Below are positions 49,400-61,049 of a stretch of 64,000 nt of DNA, one piece after another. Every line of letters begins with the position of its first letter. Positions within the stretch are counted from its first letter, which is position 1. This DNA is from Mixophyes australis. Its lineage: Eukaryota; Chordata; Amphibia; Anura; Limnodynastidae. The notes under the pieces are model-generated. The model searched no databases, had not been told where the DNA came from, and saw only the letters and a list, made by a program, of their open reading frames with translations. The DNA lies in NCBI GenBank assembly GCA_036250195.1, contig JAVHZZ010000006.1, forward strand, positions 189,223,850-189,287,849, read 5' to 3'. The position numbers and the translations under genes are program-made.

Positions 49400-50265
49400 T
49401 TCTCTGTGTAACGCCTCTTATTGCTCTATATAATGTCTCCCTATTATTCCTCGTTACTCCATATATCCTCACCCTGCATCTCCTCCTGTTACTCTGTTTA
49501 ACATCTCCCTCGAACTCCTGATATTACTCCATATAACCTTTCCAAGATCCCCTCCTATTACTCCATATAACCTCTCCCTATAACCGCTATTACTCCATAT
49601 AACCTTTCCAAGATCCCCTCCTATTACTCCATTTAACCTCTCCCTATAACCGCTATTACTCCATATAACCTCTCCTAACTCCTCCTATTACTCCATATAA
49701 TCTCTCCCAATAACTCCTCCTATTACTCCATATAACCTCTCCCAATAACTCCTCCTATTACTCCATATAACCTCTCCTAACTCCTCCTATTACTCCATAT
49801 AACCTCTCCTAACTCCTCCTATTACTCCATATAACCTCTTCCTATAACTCCTCCTATTACTCCATATAACCCCTCCCTATAACTCCTCCTATTACTCCAT
49901 ATAACCCCTCCTATTACTCCATATAACCTCTCCTATTAATATTATTTCTCTCTTCAATTGCTCCTATTGCTTCCTATAACCCTTATTATTCTATATAAAA
50001 TCTCTTCTAAATCATCCTATTACTTCATATAAGCTTTCCCTCCATATAACTTCTCCAATAACTCCTACTATTGCCTCTTCTTATTACTTCTCTTATTAAT
50101 CTGCAGTATTTCTTCATAACAATACTCCTATTATTACTATAAATGGCATCCCTCTTTAAATCTTTCTGTGACTCTCATAACCGTGGCTAACAACCCCTGC
50201 CATTGATTCATACAATATCTCTCTTCGCTATAACTCCTCCTATTGCTCCATGTCAGTGCTCCACA
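49400..50265. repeat. Minisatellite array, 32-35-bp unit
   Basis: About 25 copies of a unit built from CTCCTCCTATTACTCCATAT plus AACCTCTCCCAATAA. The middle (49550-49930) is very homogeneous with 32- and 35-bp versions; the edges are diverged. It occupies the gap between the RETSAT-like 3' end and the convergent TMEM92-like gene. Confidence 0.92.
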
Positions 50266-50338
50266 GAGCACTGCGATAGCTCCGACAACGTCTTTGTGAG
50301 AACATAAGTAGATGTACTTCTGTCCAGTGTCTTTGTCA

Positions 50339-50446
50339 TCAGCTCTGATCAGCCAAAATAGGAGGTGCTGGGCCTGCCTGTATCACACTGCTGTAAGACG
50401 GTGGGCTAGCTGAACTTGGAGGATAAAGGAAAGGCTTGGCAGTAAC
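50339..50446 (-). CDS. tmem92: TMEM92-like last exon, second PY motif and stop
   Basis: Acceptor CTACAG; 35 codons and TGA (50341-50339). Begins VTAKPFLYPPSSASPPSYSS and ends APPILADQS. Confidence 0.7.
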   Translation of the reverse strand, partial: VTAKPFLYPPSSASPPSYSSVIQAGPAPPILADQS

Positions 50447-51786
50447 CTGTAGACAAACAAAAGAAAACAGAGTTCTATTTAGAAATATATGAAAAATGCA
50501 ATATGCGGTAGTTCTACAACATAGTTTGCCACTGACAAAGTGGAATCAAGACTGAAAAATGCACCCACATCATATTTTAAAAGAAGAGTCCTCTTAAAGT
50601 GCTCCTGTCACCGTTACATTACTTCTTATTCATATGCATATTGTGACAAGTACTGTACCGCGTGCCTCCCAACTGGTCTGGCAATCGGTCAGAAAATGGG
50701 CATGTCTGAAAGTGGGTGTGTTCAGGCAAAATGGGCATGCTTGATCGAATTGGGGGAGTGGTTTGTGCTGGTCAGTCAGGGATAATTACAAATGTTGGGA
50801 GGTATGGTACGGTCTTTATTTTGTAGTTTAATATACTGTAACTCCCTGCCTCTAGGTGTCATTGTTAAGTAGTTAATAAAGTTAAAAATAATAAAGTATC
50901 TAGTAGCATGAACTGTGATCTGGTTGTTTTGCACAGTGGCTGGACAATGAGATCAGTGAGAGTTAGCCACCCAAGTTGCTCCCTGTTCTGCTTGTTTGAT
51001 GGTCACAGTAAATAACCAGATTGAAGTCTGTGGGGGCACTATTAATGGTAGGAGGTAAAATACTGTACACTTGAGCAATTGTCTTCATTGGGATAAATAT
51101 GAAAATAATTTTGTCTGGTACAAGCGGTATGCATGACCTGCAAACAATTGCCTCCGATACGCCTCAGGACATGGGATCTAAGATGCACTCAGGCCTGTGA
51201 CTAATTGACTCCATGCAGGTAACACATGACTAAAGAGGGCCTAAGCTGTTGTCAAAGGCATCGTTCTAACGTACCTCACTATATGGTGGAGGTGCACCCA
51301 TGTCTACGAATGGTATCTCTCGTGGTGATGGTGGTGTCGATCGCGTGCGGAAACGGCAGACATTATTACAGATCCCACAAAGGCACAGAACTGTAAACAC
51401 TATCAACATACAGAAGAACAGGGGCCTGCAGAAAGAAAGAAGAACACATTACTCAGTATACACACACATCTATAGAACCCCAAGACCAGGGTTACATTAG
51501 TAATAAATAGCATGATGGATACAGCCACAACATAATGTGGCATAGCATCTTCTAGGCTATCAGTAGCCACGGGTGTCCGGCTGAACTAGCCCCTCTTATC
51601 TTGCATTCCAGTCCAGATAAAGCTCACAGTAAATGTATTTCTAGGCGTTTCCTCCAAACCATTAGGTAGACAGCATTATTGTCTATGTATATGTTTAGAA
51701 TTTACAACATATTTCAACCGTAGGTTATCCACTTAGAGACTGATTGACAGGTGGGCCCTTTGTAGGTTAGCTATATAAAACCACAG

Positions 51787-51868
<82 letters not shown>

Positions 51869-54800
51869 AAAATCAAGAAGCATTGCAAGCAGTTCAGATA
51901 CATGCATAGTTATCTGCTGTCCCTAACTTCTAGGGCTAAAGATTTGTTTCAGTTTCAACCATCTCAACAATAGCATTTCTATTTTTGTGCATGTTTAGAT
52001 GTAATTCTAATCTAGTCTTAATTCTGTAGGCGTTATAAGTTAACAAAAAAAAAAAACCAAAAAAAAAAAAACCACAGCAATATAACAATCAAACTCAATA
52101 AACATTATGGGGATCGCAGTATTCTAAAGTCCATTGAGATTCCTTGACTCAAGCAGCACAGTGTCCATGGCAAGTATGAACATGCTGCATGATTCTTACA
52201 TCGTATCACCAGCAGGCATATGTGTGCATTTCAGTGTGACTGGTCCGCTGTACATACCCCATTCTTTTGCGTTGCAAGAAATATTTCAACAGGGAATGCT
52301 AAAGGCAGAAAGGATCATCCCGCTTGCTAGAGGTTCCTGTCACTAGTATTTAACACATGAAAGAAGCCCCAACCACTTGTGCATCACAACTCATTTCTAT
52401 AAGACTCAACATTTGAAAAAACAAAGTGGACTTCCTTAGGAGACATTGGGAAGTCAATAGTTTAAATTACTATTGTTGTACACTTTGTGTGGCAATAGTT
52501 AGTGAAGAAAAATCCTTCAAATGTCTCCATTCTTTGTGATTGGAGACATTTTGCATTTATTTTTTATGTCAAACAAAAAGCAGGTGAGTGAAATATGGTA
52601 CAGTGTTTTAGGACCTGTCCTAATGGTCTTTGTGCATACTGTAGTATCACAAGACTAACACTACTACAGACAAGGCTAAAAGTTTTGAGAAGGACACAAA
52701 TAATATTTGTCTGCTGCATCAGTTTTTATGATGGCAATTTGCATATACTATAGAATGTCATGAAGAGTGATCAGATTAATTGAAATTCATTTCAAAGTCC
52801 CTCTTTGCCATGACAATGAACTTTATCCCAAAAACAACATTTCTACTGCTCTTCAGCCTTGCCACAAAAGGACAAGCTGACATCAGGTCAGTGATTCTCT
52901 CGTTAACACAGGTGAGAGTGTTGACGAGGACAGGGCTGGAGATCACTCTGTCATGCTGATTAAGTCAGAATAACAGACTGGAAGCTTTAAAAGGAGGGTG
53001 GTGCTTGAAATCATTGTTCTTCCTCTGTTAACCATGGTTATCTGCAAGGAAACACGTGCAGTCATCATTGCTTTGCATTGCTTTGCATAATAAGGGCTTC
53101 ACAGGCAAGGATATTACTGCTAGTAAGATTGCACCTAAATCAACCATTTATCGGATCATCAAGAACTTCAAGGAGAGATGTTCAATAGTTATGAAGAAGG
53201 CTTCAGGGCCTTCTTCATGAAGTTCAAGAGCGTCCAGCAAGTGCCAGGACCATCTCCTAAAGTTGATTCTGCTGAGGGATCTGGGCACCACCATTGCAGA
53301 GCTTGCTCAGGAATGGAAGCAGGCAGGTGTGAGTGCATCTGCACACACAGAGAGGCGAAGATTTTTGGAGGATGGCCTGCTGTCAAGAAGGCCAGCAAAG
53401 AAACCACTTCTCTCCAAGAAAAACATCAGGGACAGGCTGATTTGTTGCAAAAGGTACAGGGATTGGACTGCTGAGGACAAAGTCATTTTCTCTGATGAAT
53501 CCCCTTTCAGATTGTTTGTTTGGGGCATCTGGAAAAATGCTTGTCCGAATAAGGAAAGGTGAGCGCTACCATCAGCCCAGTGTCATGCCAACAGTAAAAT
53601 ATCCTGAGACCATTCATGTGTGGGGTTGCTTCTCAGCCAAGGGAGTGGGCTCACTCACAATTTTACCTAAGAACACAGCCATAAATAAAGAATGGTACCA
53701 AAACATCCTCCAAGAGCAACTTCTCCCAACCATCCAAGAACAGTTTGGTGACAAACAATGCCTTTTCCAGCATGATGGAGCACCTTGCTATAAGGCAAAA
53801 GTGATACCAAGTTGCTCGGGGATCAAAACATCAAAATTTTGAGTCCATGGCCAGGAAACTCCCTAGACCTTAATCCCATTGAGAACTTGTGGTCAATCCT
53901 CCAGAGGCGGGTAGACACAAACAACAAAAAACCCACAAATTCTGACAAGCTCCAAGCATTGTAGAGGCAAGAACGGGCAGCCATCAGTCAGTATGTGATC
54001 CAGAAGTTGATTGACAGCATGCCAGGGTGAATTACAGAGGTCTTCAAAAAAGAAGGGTCAACACTGACAATTACATTAAGTTTATAGCAAAGAGTCAATA
54101 TTTTCAAAGAGCCTTTGATACTTATGAAATGCTTGTAATTTTACTTCAGTAAACCATAGCAACATCTGACAAAAAGGTCTAATACCACTGAAGCAGAAAA
54201 CTTTGTGAAAACCAAACTTTTGGCCATGACTGCATTCACTGATGCAGTTATCTTAGGGTCTCAAAGATGGGTTCCGTAAAGTTTCTCCTTTTGCAACTAC
54301 AGCTTGTTAACACAAGCTACGTACACTGTGGTTAATCACATAGGCACAATGATCAAAGACCATGTTAAATAATTTACAGTCTGTTCCAAAAATACACTGA
54401 AATGCTGTAAATTGTATTAATTATTTATTTATAATTCTAGGCTCTTCCTGAAATACTAATATGGGTAATTTATTGCATAGGACATAGACAGATTATTGAC
54501 AAAAAATAAAAAAAAGGTGCATAAATCATTCTGATGTAAACAAGTAAACCGAATGTCATATTTTACCATCATATTAAGATGTCATGTAAACTGATTTATT
54601 TTTCACTGATTTTGGTTTTACTTGAAAGTGATTTATGGTGCATCTAAATTATAATGCTTTGAGCTTAGTATACAGATAGTAATAGATTATATACAACAAA
54701 TAATATGCATCTAAATTGACGTTACTGGCTATATCAAGGGTAGCAAGCCTGTGGCTCTCCAGCTGGTTTGACTTGTATTTCCACAACAGACACAAGATAC

Positions 54801-57148
54801 CTATTCCTGGTATATATCATATGTACAACCTAAAGGTTTCGTTCGGTTTAAAAAACTCGCCCCTTTCCTTCTCCGCTCTACACATAAGGCGACAAGTCAA
54901 GATACGTAAATCTTGATATGGACATATCAGAAGCATTTTTAGTGTGAATGCGCAGAACAAGAATTTAGAGTTTACACAAACAAAATGCACTTGGGTCTAA
55001 ACTCTAATGAGCCCATGGAGAAAATTCATCACCATTGATATATTTCCTTGGGATGGCCGACTAAACTTTGAAAGAGCAAAGTATACATTACGATGGAAGG
55101 TCACAAAAACCAAGGATGAAGGTCTTTATTGTGTTATCTAAATGTTAGGGTTCATGAGTCCACTATATGGTAGTGATGCGCCTGGAAGAAACTGCAACAT
55201 TGCAGCATATCTATCAAAAGACTGGGTAATCCGCAATGTTTTTGGAAGAATGTTCTGTGGGTGGATGAAATGTAAGTAATGTTTTTCTGGAACAAAAATG
55301 GAAAACCTATTTTGAGAAATCAGCAAAAAAATCCTCTTCCTATATGTGAAGCAAGGCAGTTTAAACATCCAGGATTGGGGCTTCTTTGCAGCTTGAAGAT
55401 ACTAATGTTTTTATTCGAAGTAATAATGAATTTTGGATTGTACCACTAAATGCTAAAAGGAGAATCTCAGAGTGTCTGCCCACGAGCTACAACTTAAAAG
55501 GTCACTAAACCACAAAACTGAATTTTTCAGATATGAACCATGAAAGTAAAGTACATTGTTCATTATCTGTAGCTCTGTTAAAAAGTAGTACATCCTCATT
55601 CCACTGCATCCTCAGCTGGAGTACATCCCACATCTATAGGAAGGTCCTAATGGTTTCTGATACAGAACAAAAAACAGAGACTGTTGTTGTGACATCACTG
55701 GCTCCGCCCCTGTGCGTGAAACAGCCATTCCACACTGTGCATTTCTGCAAAGAATGTCTGCCTAGCAGTCAGTCACTGTCTTTGTCGGAGCACCTCCCTT
55801 CTAAACAGCAACTTGCTGCAAAGGATTGAAAGCATGATAGATAAATTCAGTTAAATGTATAGCTGCTATATCCAATGGCAAAGGAATAATAATGATTATA
55901 TAAAGACATAACTAAAAAGCCCAGAATGACTAATTATGAAGTCAGAAAGTGGCAGAAGGCCATCACATACCACTCAACAAATAAAATAAATTAAAGCAAT
56001 CTGTAGTTGGAATACCCCTATAATAGATTGTGGGTCATGCAGCATGTTAATGATTCTGACAGCACAAGTAACATTTTAACAGAACTGCTAAAGCAGAACA
56101 AATTTCTGGTGCAAACAGACAGGATCTCAGACAGGACAGAAAGAGGGGTGGCAGAAACATAACTTATAAAAGGAGCAAACGTTATTCACCAATTAATTTA
56201 AAATGATAAGTCATTTCTTGTACCTGGTTTCCTTAAATCCATTCTCCCAATTCCATCCGCCTTCTTTCATTACAAGTCAACGCTAATGCAATATTAAGTC
56301 ATTCCATACATAGCTTTCTCAAGCATCAACAAAAAATTCCTCTTCCAAAATGTGATGCCTGGCAGTTTAAACATCAATTATCATGCCAACCCGCACTGTC
56401 ATTGTGAAATAACAGGAAACAGCAACGTGAATAAAGTCCTCAACACTGATACAATAATGTGACTTTATTGACGTTTGCCCTGGCAGCATTTGGCGATGTC
56501 ACAAATCATCTATTTATTAAATACAAACAAAACAATGACTCGGTAAACACTGGTGAGTAACAGTGAATACATACAATAAATTGCATAAGGTGTAATTTAA
56601 TTTGGAACGGTTATTTGAAAATATACGGTTTACTTTTTTCTGATGAGCAATAGTCTCTTTTTATTTGGATTATACAGGTGCTTAAACAGAAAAATTTTCA
56701 CTTAAAGGATAATGCCACCCAGAATGAATGGAAAGTTTGATCATGGTCAGGAAAGTTCAGGGAAATACTTAAACTGACTAGTAATTTAACTTACTGTTAA
56801 TGTTTTAGTTAAAAATCTTTATCTATTTTTTAAAAAATAGATGCTGCTAGGCTCATGCGTGGTGAAGAGGAGGAGGAGCTCCATCGCAATCAGAGGGGAG
56901 GCAGGGTCCCAAAAATCATTTTTGTGGTTCTGATCAACCACAAGATGATCGACAGTGCAGGCAGCAGTTGTATCACTCTAGCTTAATTGCACAGCACTGG
57001 GGTCATGAGTTCCATTCCCGACCATGCCCTTATCTGTGTGGAGTTTGTATGTTTGCCTCGTGCTTGTGTAGGTGTCATCCGGGTGCTCTGGTTTCCTCCC
57101 ACAATCCAAAAACATACTGGTAGGTTAATTGGCTGCTATCAAATTGAC

Positions 57149-57195
<47 letters not shown>

Positions 57196-60100
57196 TGTGT
57201 ATGTATGTGTGTATGTATGTGTGTTAGGGAATTTAGATTGTAAGCTCCAATGGGGCAGGGACTGATGTGAGCGAGTTCTCTGTACAGCGCTGCAGAATTA
57301 GTGGCGCTATATAAATAGCTAATGATTATGATAACACAGAGAAGGTTTGTTTGCTTTCTTCTTAAAGTTATATTTTTATGTATATATCCCAGCATTTTAA
57401 CTACATATTTTTGTGACTTTTCAATAATTGTGAGACTATAACCAGGAAATCCAGAATGGTTCTACACAGAACTCCATTCAGAGGTCATCTAAAGATCTGG
57501 TCCCACTTATAATACATCCTATGGCACCAATGCTTCTTTAGAGGAAATCGCAGTGCCCTCTATTAGGGTAACAAAAGGATCCCTGAGGGATGACCATCCA
57601 ATTGTTGTATGTGGAGAGGTGTACTCCAAAGATGTAGATGAAGTGTTTGGTTTAACCAACTAAACCGGGAATGTGTTCTGGTTTTCACTTTATGTGAGTA
57701 GTTTGTCTTTTTATTCCCCCCCCCCCCCCCCCCCAGGAACATTGTGCCAATTTATAATTGTACAAACGGACAACCCACACCAAGCAAGCCTGATGTTTGC
57801 TGTATTTGTCAGCATTGCTCTTGCTTGCCTCATGCTGGCAAGGTTATTAGATAAAGGCATTTCCTGGCACTGGTCTAACACTTATGGAAAAAGTACACTG
57901 GTTATCTTAGGGGGTCAACAAGTACAAGGCTGCAATTACTACAGCGTGCCTCTGCCAGACTTCAGATGAATGATCTTCTGCCAGCAAGAGGAATGTGACA
58001 TTAACCTGCATTTTAATATAACATATATGTTTGTCTGATGGCTTTGCCAATCATTGGTCTGGATTGCATCATATATGACAACAATGGACAAAGTACAAGA
58101 ATTAAGAATATGGTATAAGGAACTTACCCATACCAGCTGTAGTCCAGGTAGACTTTGTTCTGTGAATCACAACAGGAAAAGCCATCCAGACACCTACACA
58201 AGAAACGTAATGTGTGAGTAACACATGACAAAAAAATAAATAAATGATAGATCTGCTATTACAACATGAACAACTCAAATATTGTGTAAAAACAGCCTGG
58301 TCCCACACTTACTATTATTATTTATGAAGCGACAACATATTACGCAGCTCTGTACATTGAGCGGATCATGATGCAAACAAACAACATACAATACTATCAA
58401 GCAGTACAATACTCCTGTGCTTCCCATAGAATATTTGGGCTTTGGGACATACAATTGAAGTAAACTCCAACTAGTTATGGAAGAACATAATGGACCGGAG
58501 TCATTAAGGAAAGTAAGGCAAAAAAAGGAGTAAGTTCTCTCCTGGACAAAACCATGTTACAATGCAAGGGGTGCAAATTAGTTTATTATTTTGCACATAA
58601 GATAAATACTGGCTGTTTTTTTAATCTAGCACTCACATACTTGATAGCTTTATTTTTACACTGAAATTTAAAGTTGATCTAGGACATTCCCTACCCCAAC
58701 TATAAATCTGTCCCCACATTTTAAATTTACCTCCCCCTCCAATGCAACATGGTTTTGCCCAGGTGCAAAGTTACTATTTTTTTTTTTTGCTTTGCTCTCC
58801 TTAACGACTCAGGCCCTATTAGTTCTAGAGTTTGGTATGTAAAAGTGAGTTAGTTTGTTTTTAAAACTTTCCATCCTGTTTATTAATGATCACTATAGCA
58901 GTCTGACTACCAATGCTATACTTGTCTAACTTCACAATAGATCCAATGGATTTAACTTTTGTTATTTAATAAGAGTTATTATTTTACATACTAAGCCCTC
59001 ATGCCCTTTATGTGGTGTTTTTTTTTTTTTTTTAATCACTAACACTAATAGGGGTCTATTTATTACAGTTTGGCGATAGGGCTGATTTTCTATTGCAGCA
59101 ATAAAAAATGATCTATTGCGCGAATCTATTAAAATCTTGCCAACAGCTGCTGAATGATATTCAGCTGCCTCACAGATACTAGCCTGAAGCTCTAACACAT
59201 AACTGAATATTTAAAAATAGATAAATATATTTTTGTTTTAAATATTTTTAACAATTATTTGCCATTGAAAAAAAAAATGCTTTATTCTAAAAATAAAGCA
59301 TTTTCTCATTCATTTTCTTCTATCTCAACATTAAGAAAGCAAGAACAGAAAAAAAGATTGCGTCAGTTCTAAATAGGCAAATCGTATTGCCGGCAGGGAG
59401 TTACAGCAGCGATTGCAGTGCTAAAGTCAGCTGTGACCCCAAGATGTATAGGATGAAGCTCTATTTAAAGGTGAAAACTGGCAGAATTAGGGTTTTCCAC
59501 CCTATAATAAATAGAACCGTAAGTAAGTCCCAATTGTAAAGCGCTACGGAATTTGCTGGCGCTATATAAATAAATGATGATGATGGAAGTACTGAAAGGA
59601 GATCTCCAATCTTTCTACTTTTGGGTAAAATTAAATATTAAAACACGGAACTATTCCTGGGAAACTGCATTTACTAGGGAGTTACCTCTGGCACATCCTT
59701 AAGCAATCAAATGCCAAGCAGTGTTCTGCCCAGCACCTATTTTCCGGGTGCTTATTTATATAGCGCCAACATATTCCGTAGCGCTTTACAATATATTCAC
59801 AATTTTCCAGGCACTGTGGCCTGAAAGACAGATTGAGCAACAGTGGACCAGGGGTAAGTAGCTGAGGAACTATTGGTGTTTTTAGGAAAGTGTCCCCATA
59901 ATTTACTACTTAGTGTATGGGAGGTTTTATCCAAAAAGTAAAAAAGGAGACTGGTCTAAAGTCAAATAACATTATTTAGATTTGTGTTTATAAATACATG
60001 CATGATATAGTTTGTTATTTATTTTCTTTTACTAACATGTACACAAAAGTCTTATACTGGTTTATTACTGAAATTTATGCCAGAGCTGCCTTTATTTCCT

Positions 60101-60894
60101 TAGTTCTATTTCTCCCTTAGGCCAAATTATAGACAGGTGTTCATTGTGTTGAATACAAACAGAATAATATTTTCAGGAAAGTGTCCCTTTAAGATTGTGT
60201 TTCCAGACAAACAGAAAACTGTCCAGTTTATATAATCACTGAGAGCACCATTGTGCAAGACTAAGAGGACAAGAAAATCAGGAGTGTGAGGCCAAATGTT
60301 CAGACACAATATTATATCTACAGCATAGGTTATATAAGTAGACGTTCTAGAGGGAGGTTATATGGAGTAACAGGAAGAGTGATAGAGATAAATTATAAGG
60401 AGTAATAGGAGCAGTTATAAGGAAAAGTTATATGGAGTAATAGGCGTTATAGGGAGAGGTTATATGGAGTAATTGTCTAACATCTCCATATAACTACTAT
60501 TACTCCATATAATCTCTCCCTATATATCCTATTATTCCATATAACCTTGCTCAATGACTCTGTATAACATCTCTATATAACTACTGAGTCATTGAGAAAG
60601 GTTATATGGAGTATTAGGAGTAATATGGTGAGGTTATACAGAGTAATTAAGAGAGGTTATATGGAGTAATAGAAGATATATGGTGAGGTTATACACAGTA
60701 ATTGAGAGAGGTTATATGGAGTAATAGGAATTATATGGAGAGGTTATATGGAGTAACATGAGGGTTATATAGAAAGATCACATGTAATGAGTATACTGAG
60801 TAGTAGGAGGAGTTGTAGGGAGAAGTCACATAGTATAATAGGAAGAGTAATTTATTGGGATTATATTCACTTACTCTGTGACACGACATGGCAT
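50339..60894 (-). CDS. tmem92: TMEM92-like small single-pass membrane protein (4 exons, 5' end missing)
   Basis: Minus-strand exons in order: 60894-60875, 58193-58128, 51425-51275 and 50446-50339. They join in phase to 345 nt (114 residues plus stop). Visible layout: a short extracellular part with CLDGFSCCDS, a membrane span (about FFCMLIVFTVLCLCGICN), basic stop-transfer VCRFRTRS, then a Pro-rich cytosolic tail with two PY motifs, GAPPPYSEV and PPSYSS. Human TMEM92 as I recall it has the same plan, with CPKGFKCC, a span, and APPPPYSEVILKP. PPxY motifs bind WW domains such as those of NEDD4-type ligases. The signal-peptide exon should lie above 60894 and was not identified. It could instead belong to a related small Shisa/VOPP1-like family, but the PPYSEV-x-x-KP match favours TMEM92. 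Confidence 0.62.
50650..50812. mobile_element. MITE with GTACC-TCCCAAC inverted ends
   Basis: Left GTACCGCGTGCCTCCCAACT and right end with reverse complement GTACCATACCTCCCAACATT. AAAATGGGCATG is repeated inside. It lies just upstream of the last TMEM92-like exon, in its intron. Confidence 0.5.
51275..51425 (-). CDS. tmem92: TMEM92-like exon, membrane span and first PY motif
   Basis: Acceptor CTGCAG, donor GTACGT; one base plus 50 codons. PLFFCMLIVFTVLCLCGICN is hydrophobic and Cys-rich, followed by basic NVCRFRTRS and ending VDMGAPPPYSE. Confidence 0.7.
51798..51868. repeat. (TA)n microsatellite
   Basis: ACACACAC then about 33 TA units, in a TMEM92-like intron. Confidence 0.97.
52667..54232 (+). 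mobile_element. Tc1-type transposon, near full length (1566 bp)
   Basis: Left terminus CAGACAAGGCTAAAAGTTTT after TA; right terminus CTTTTGGCCATGACTG before CA (mutated TA). Internal transposase in shifted frames: VIFSDESPFRLF (first Asp), LFQHDGAPCYKAK (second Asp) and LNPIENLWSIL (Glu) are all still readable, so the copy is inactive mainly through frameshifts near 53520 and 53800. In a TMEM92-like intron. Confidence 0.85.
54960..55500 (+). mobile_element. Very degraded Tc1/mariner-like remnant
   Basis: GTTCTGTGGGTGGATGAAAT reads VLWVDE, and AAACATCCAGGATTGGGGCT reads a DWG-type block, the right spacing for Tc1. A related piece (GGCAGTTTAAACATCAA) recurs at about 56362. Weak. Confidence 0.35.
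56989..57335 (+). mobile_element. Same SINE family, 5'-truncated, with a GT expansion
   Basis: Begins within the head at CACAGCACTGGGGTCATGAG and ends GGCGCTATATAAATAGCTAA. A (GT)n block of about 60 bp has expanded at 57151-57223, where the copy at 7992 has (TC)n. Confidence 0.8.
57151..57223. repeat. (GT)n microsatellite inside a SINE
   Basis: About 30 GT units with GTAT interruptions. Confidence 0.95.
58128..58193 (-). CDS. tmem92: TMEM92-like exon, Cys-rich ectodomain
   Basis: Acceptor TGTGTAG, donor GTAAGT. Encodes CLDGFSCCDSQNKVYLDYSW plus Y, with C-x-x-G-F-x-C-C as in TMEM92. Confidence 0.6.
59530..59585 (+). mobile_element. SINE 3'-tail fragment
   Basis: TTGTAAAGCGCTACGGAATT and GGCGCTATATAAATAAATGA end in (GAT)n. 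Related minus-strand tail fragments sit at about 58316-58370 and 59752-59800. Confidence 0.6.
60345..60860. repeat. Minisatellite block with internal inversion
   Basis: Same family as 49400, mostly in reverse orientation (AGGTTATATGGAGTAATAGG), but 60480-60590 is in forward orientation (CTACTATTACTCCATATAAT). It abuts the TMEM92-like micro-exon. Confidence 0.88.
60875..60894 (-). CDS. tmem92: TMEM92-like 20-nt micro-exon
   Basis: Acceptor TTACAG and donor GTAAGT on the minus strand enclose 20 nt coding MPCRVT plus two bases that complete a Glu codon with the next exon. The Cys would pair with the family's first Cys. Small size makes it tentative. Confidence 0.4.
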
Positions 60895-61049
60895 CTGTAA
60901 AGAAAAAGTATGAAATAAATAGCAGTATATGTTTAGCAATTCTATACATAGCTTTCAAGTTAGAAAAATGCCACTATTTTCCACTTCACCTGCAACGTAT
61001 CACTATTGCAGAACATTGTTTAATGCATTAGATGAACTGGGACATAGAA

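Larger units (their letters stand above)
51426..58127 (-). other. TMEM92-like intron with transposons
   Basis: 6.7 kb holding a TA repeat, the Tc1 copy at 52667, a degraded Tc1-like piece and a SINE. 57670-57970 is open on the plus strand with hydrophobic stretches but has no family match. No other exon recognised. Confidence 0.5.
58194..60874 (-). other. TMEM92-like intron
   Basis: 2.7 kb with SINE tail fragments and, at its 5' end on the gene, the inverted minisatellite block. Otherwise A/T-rich sequence without coding signal. Confidence 0.45.

Noticed and set aside
49400..50265. Regular repeats considered as a CRISPR array
   Set aside because: Units are contiguous and near-identical without unique spacers; the setting is a vertebrate genome. 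It is a minisatellite.
55533..55829. 98-codon plus-strand frame
   Set aside because: No recognised motif and antisense within a TMEM92-like intron; surrounding sequence looks like a dispersed repeat.
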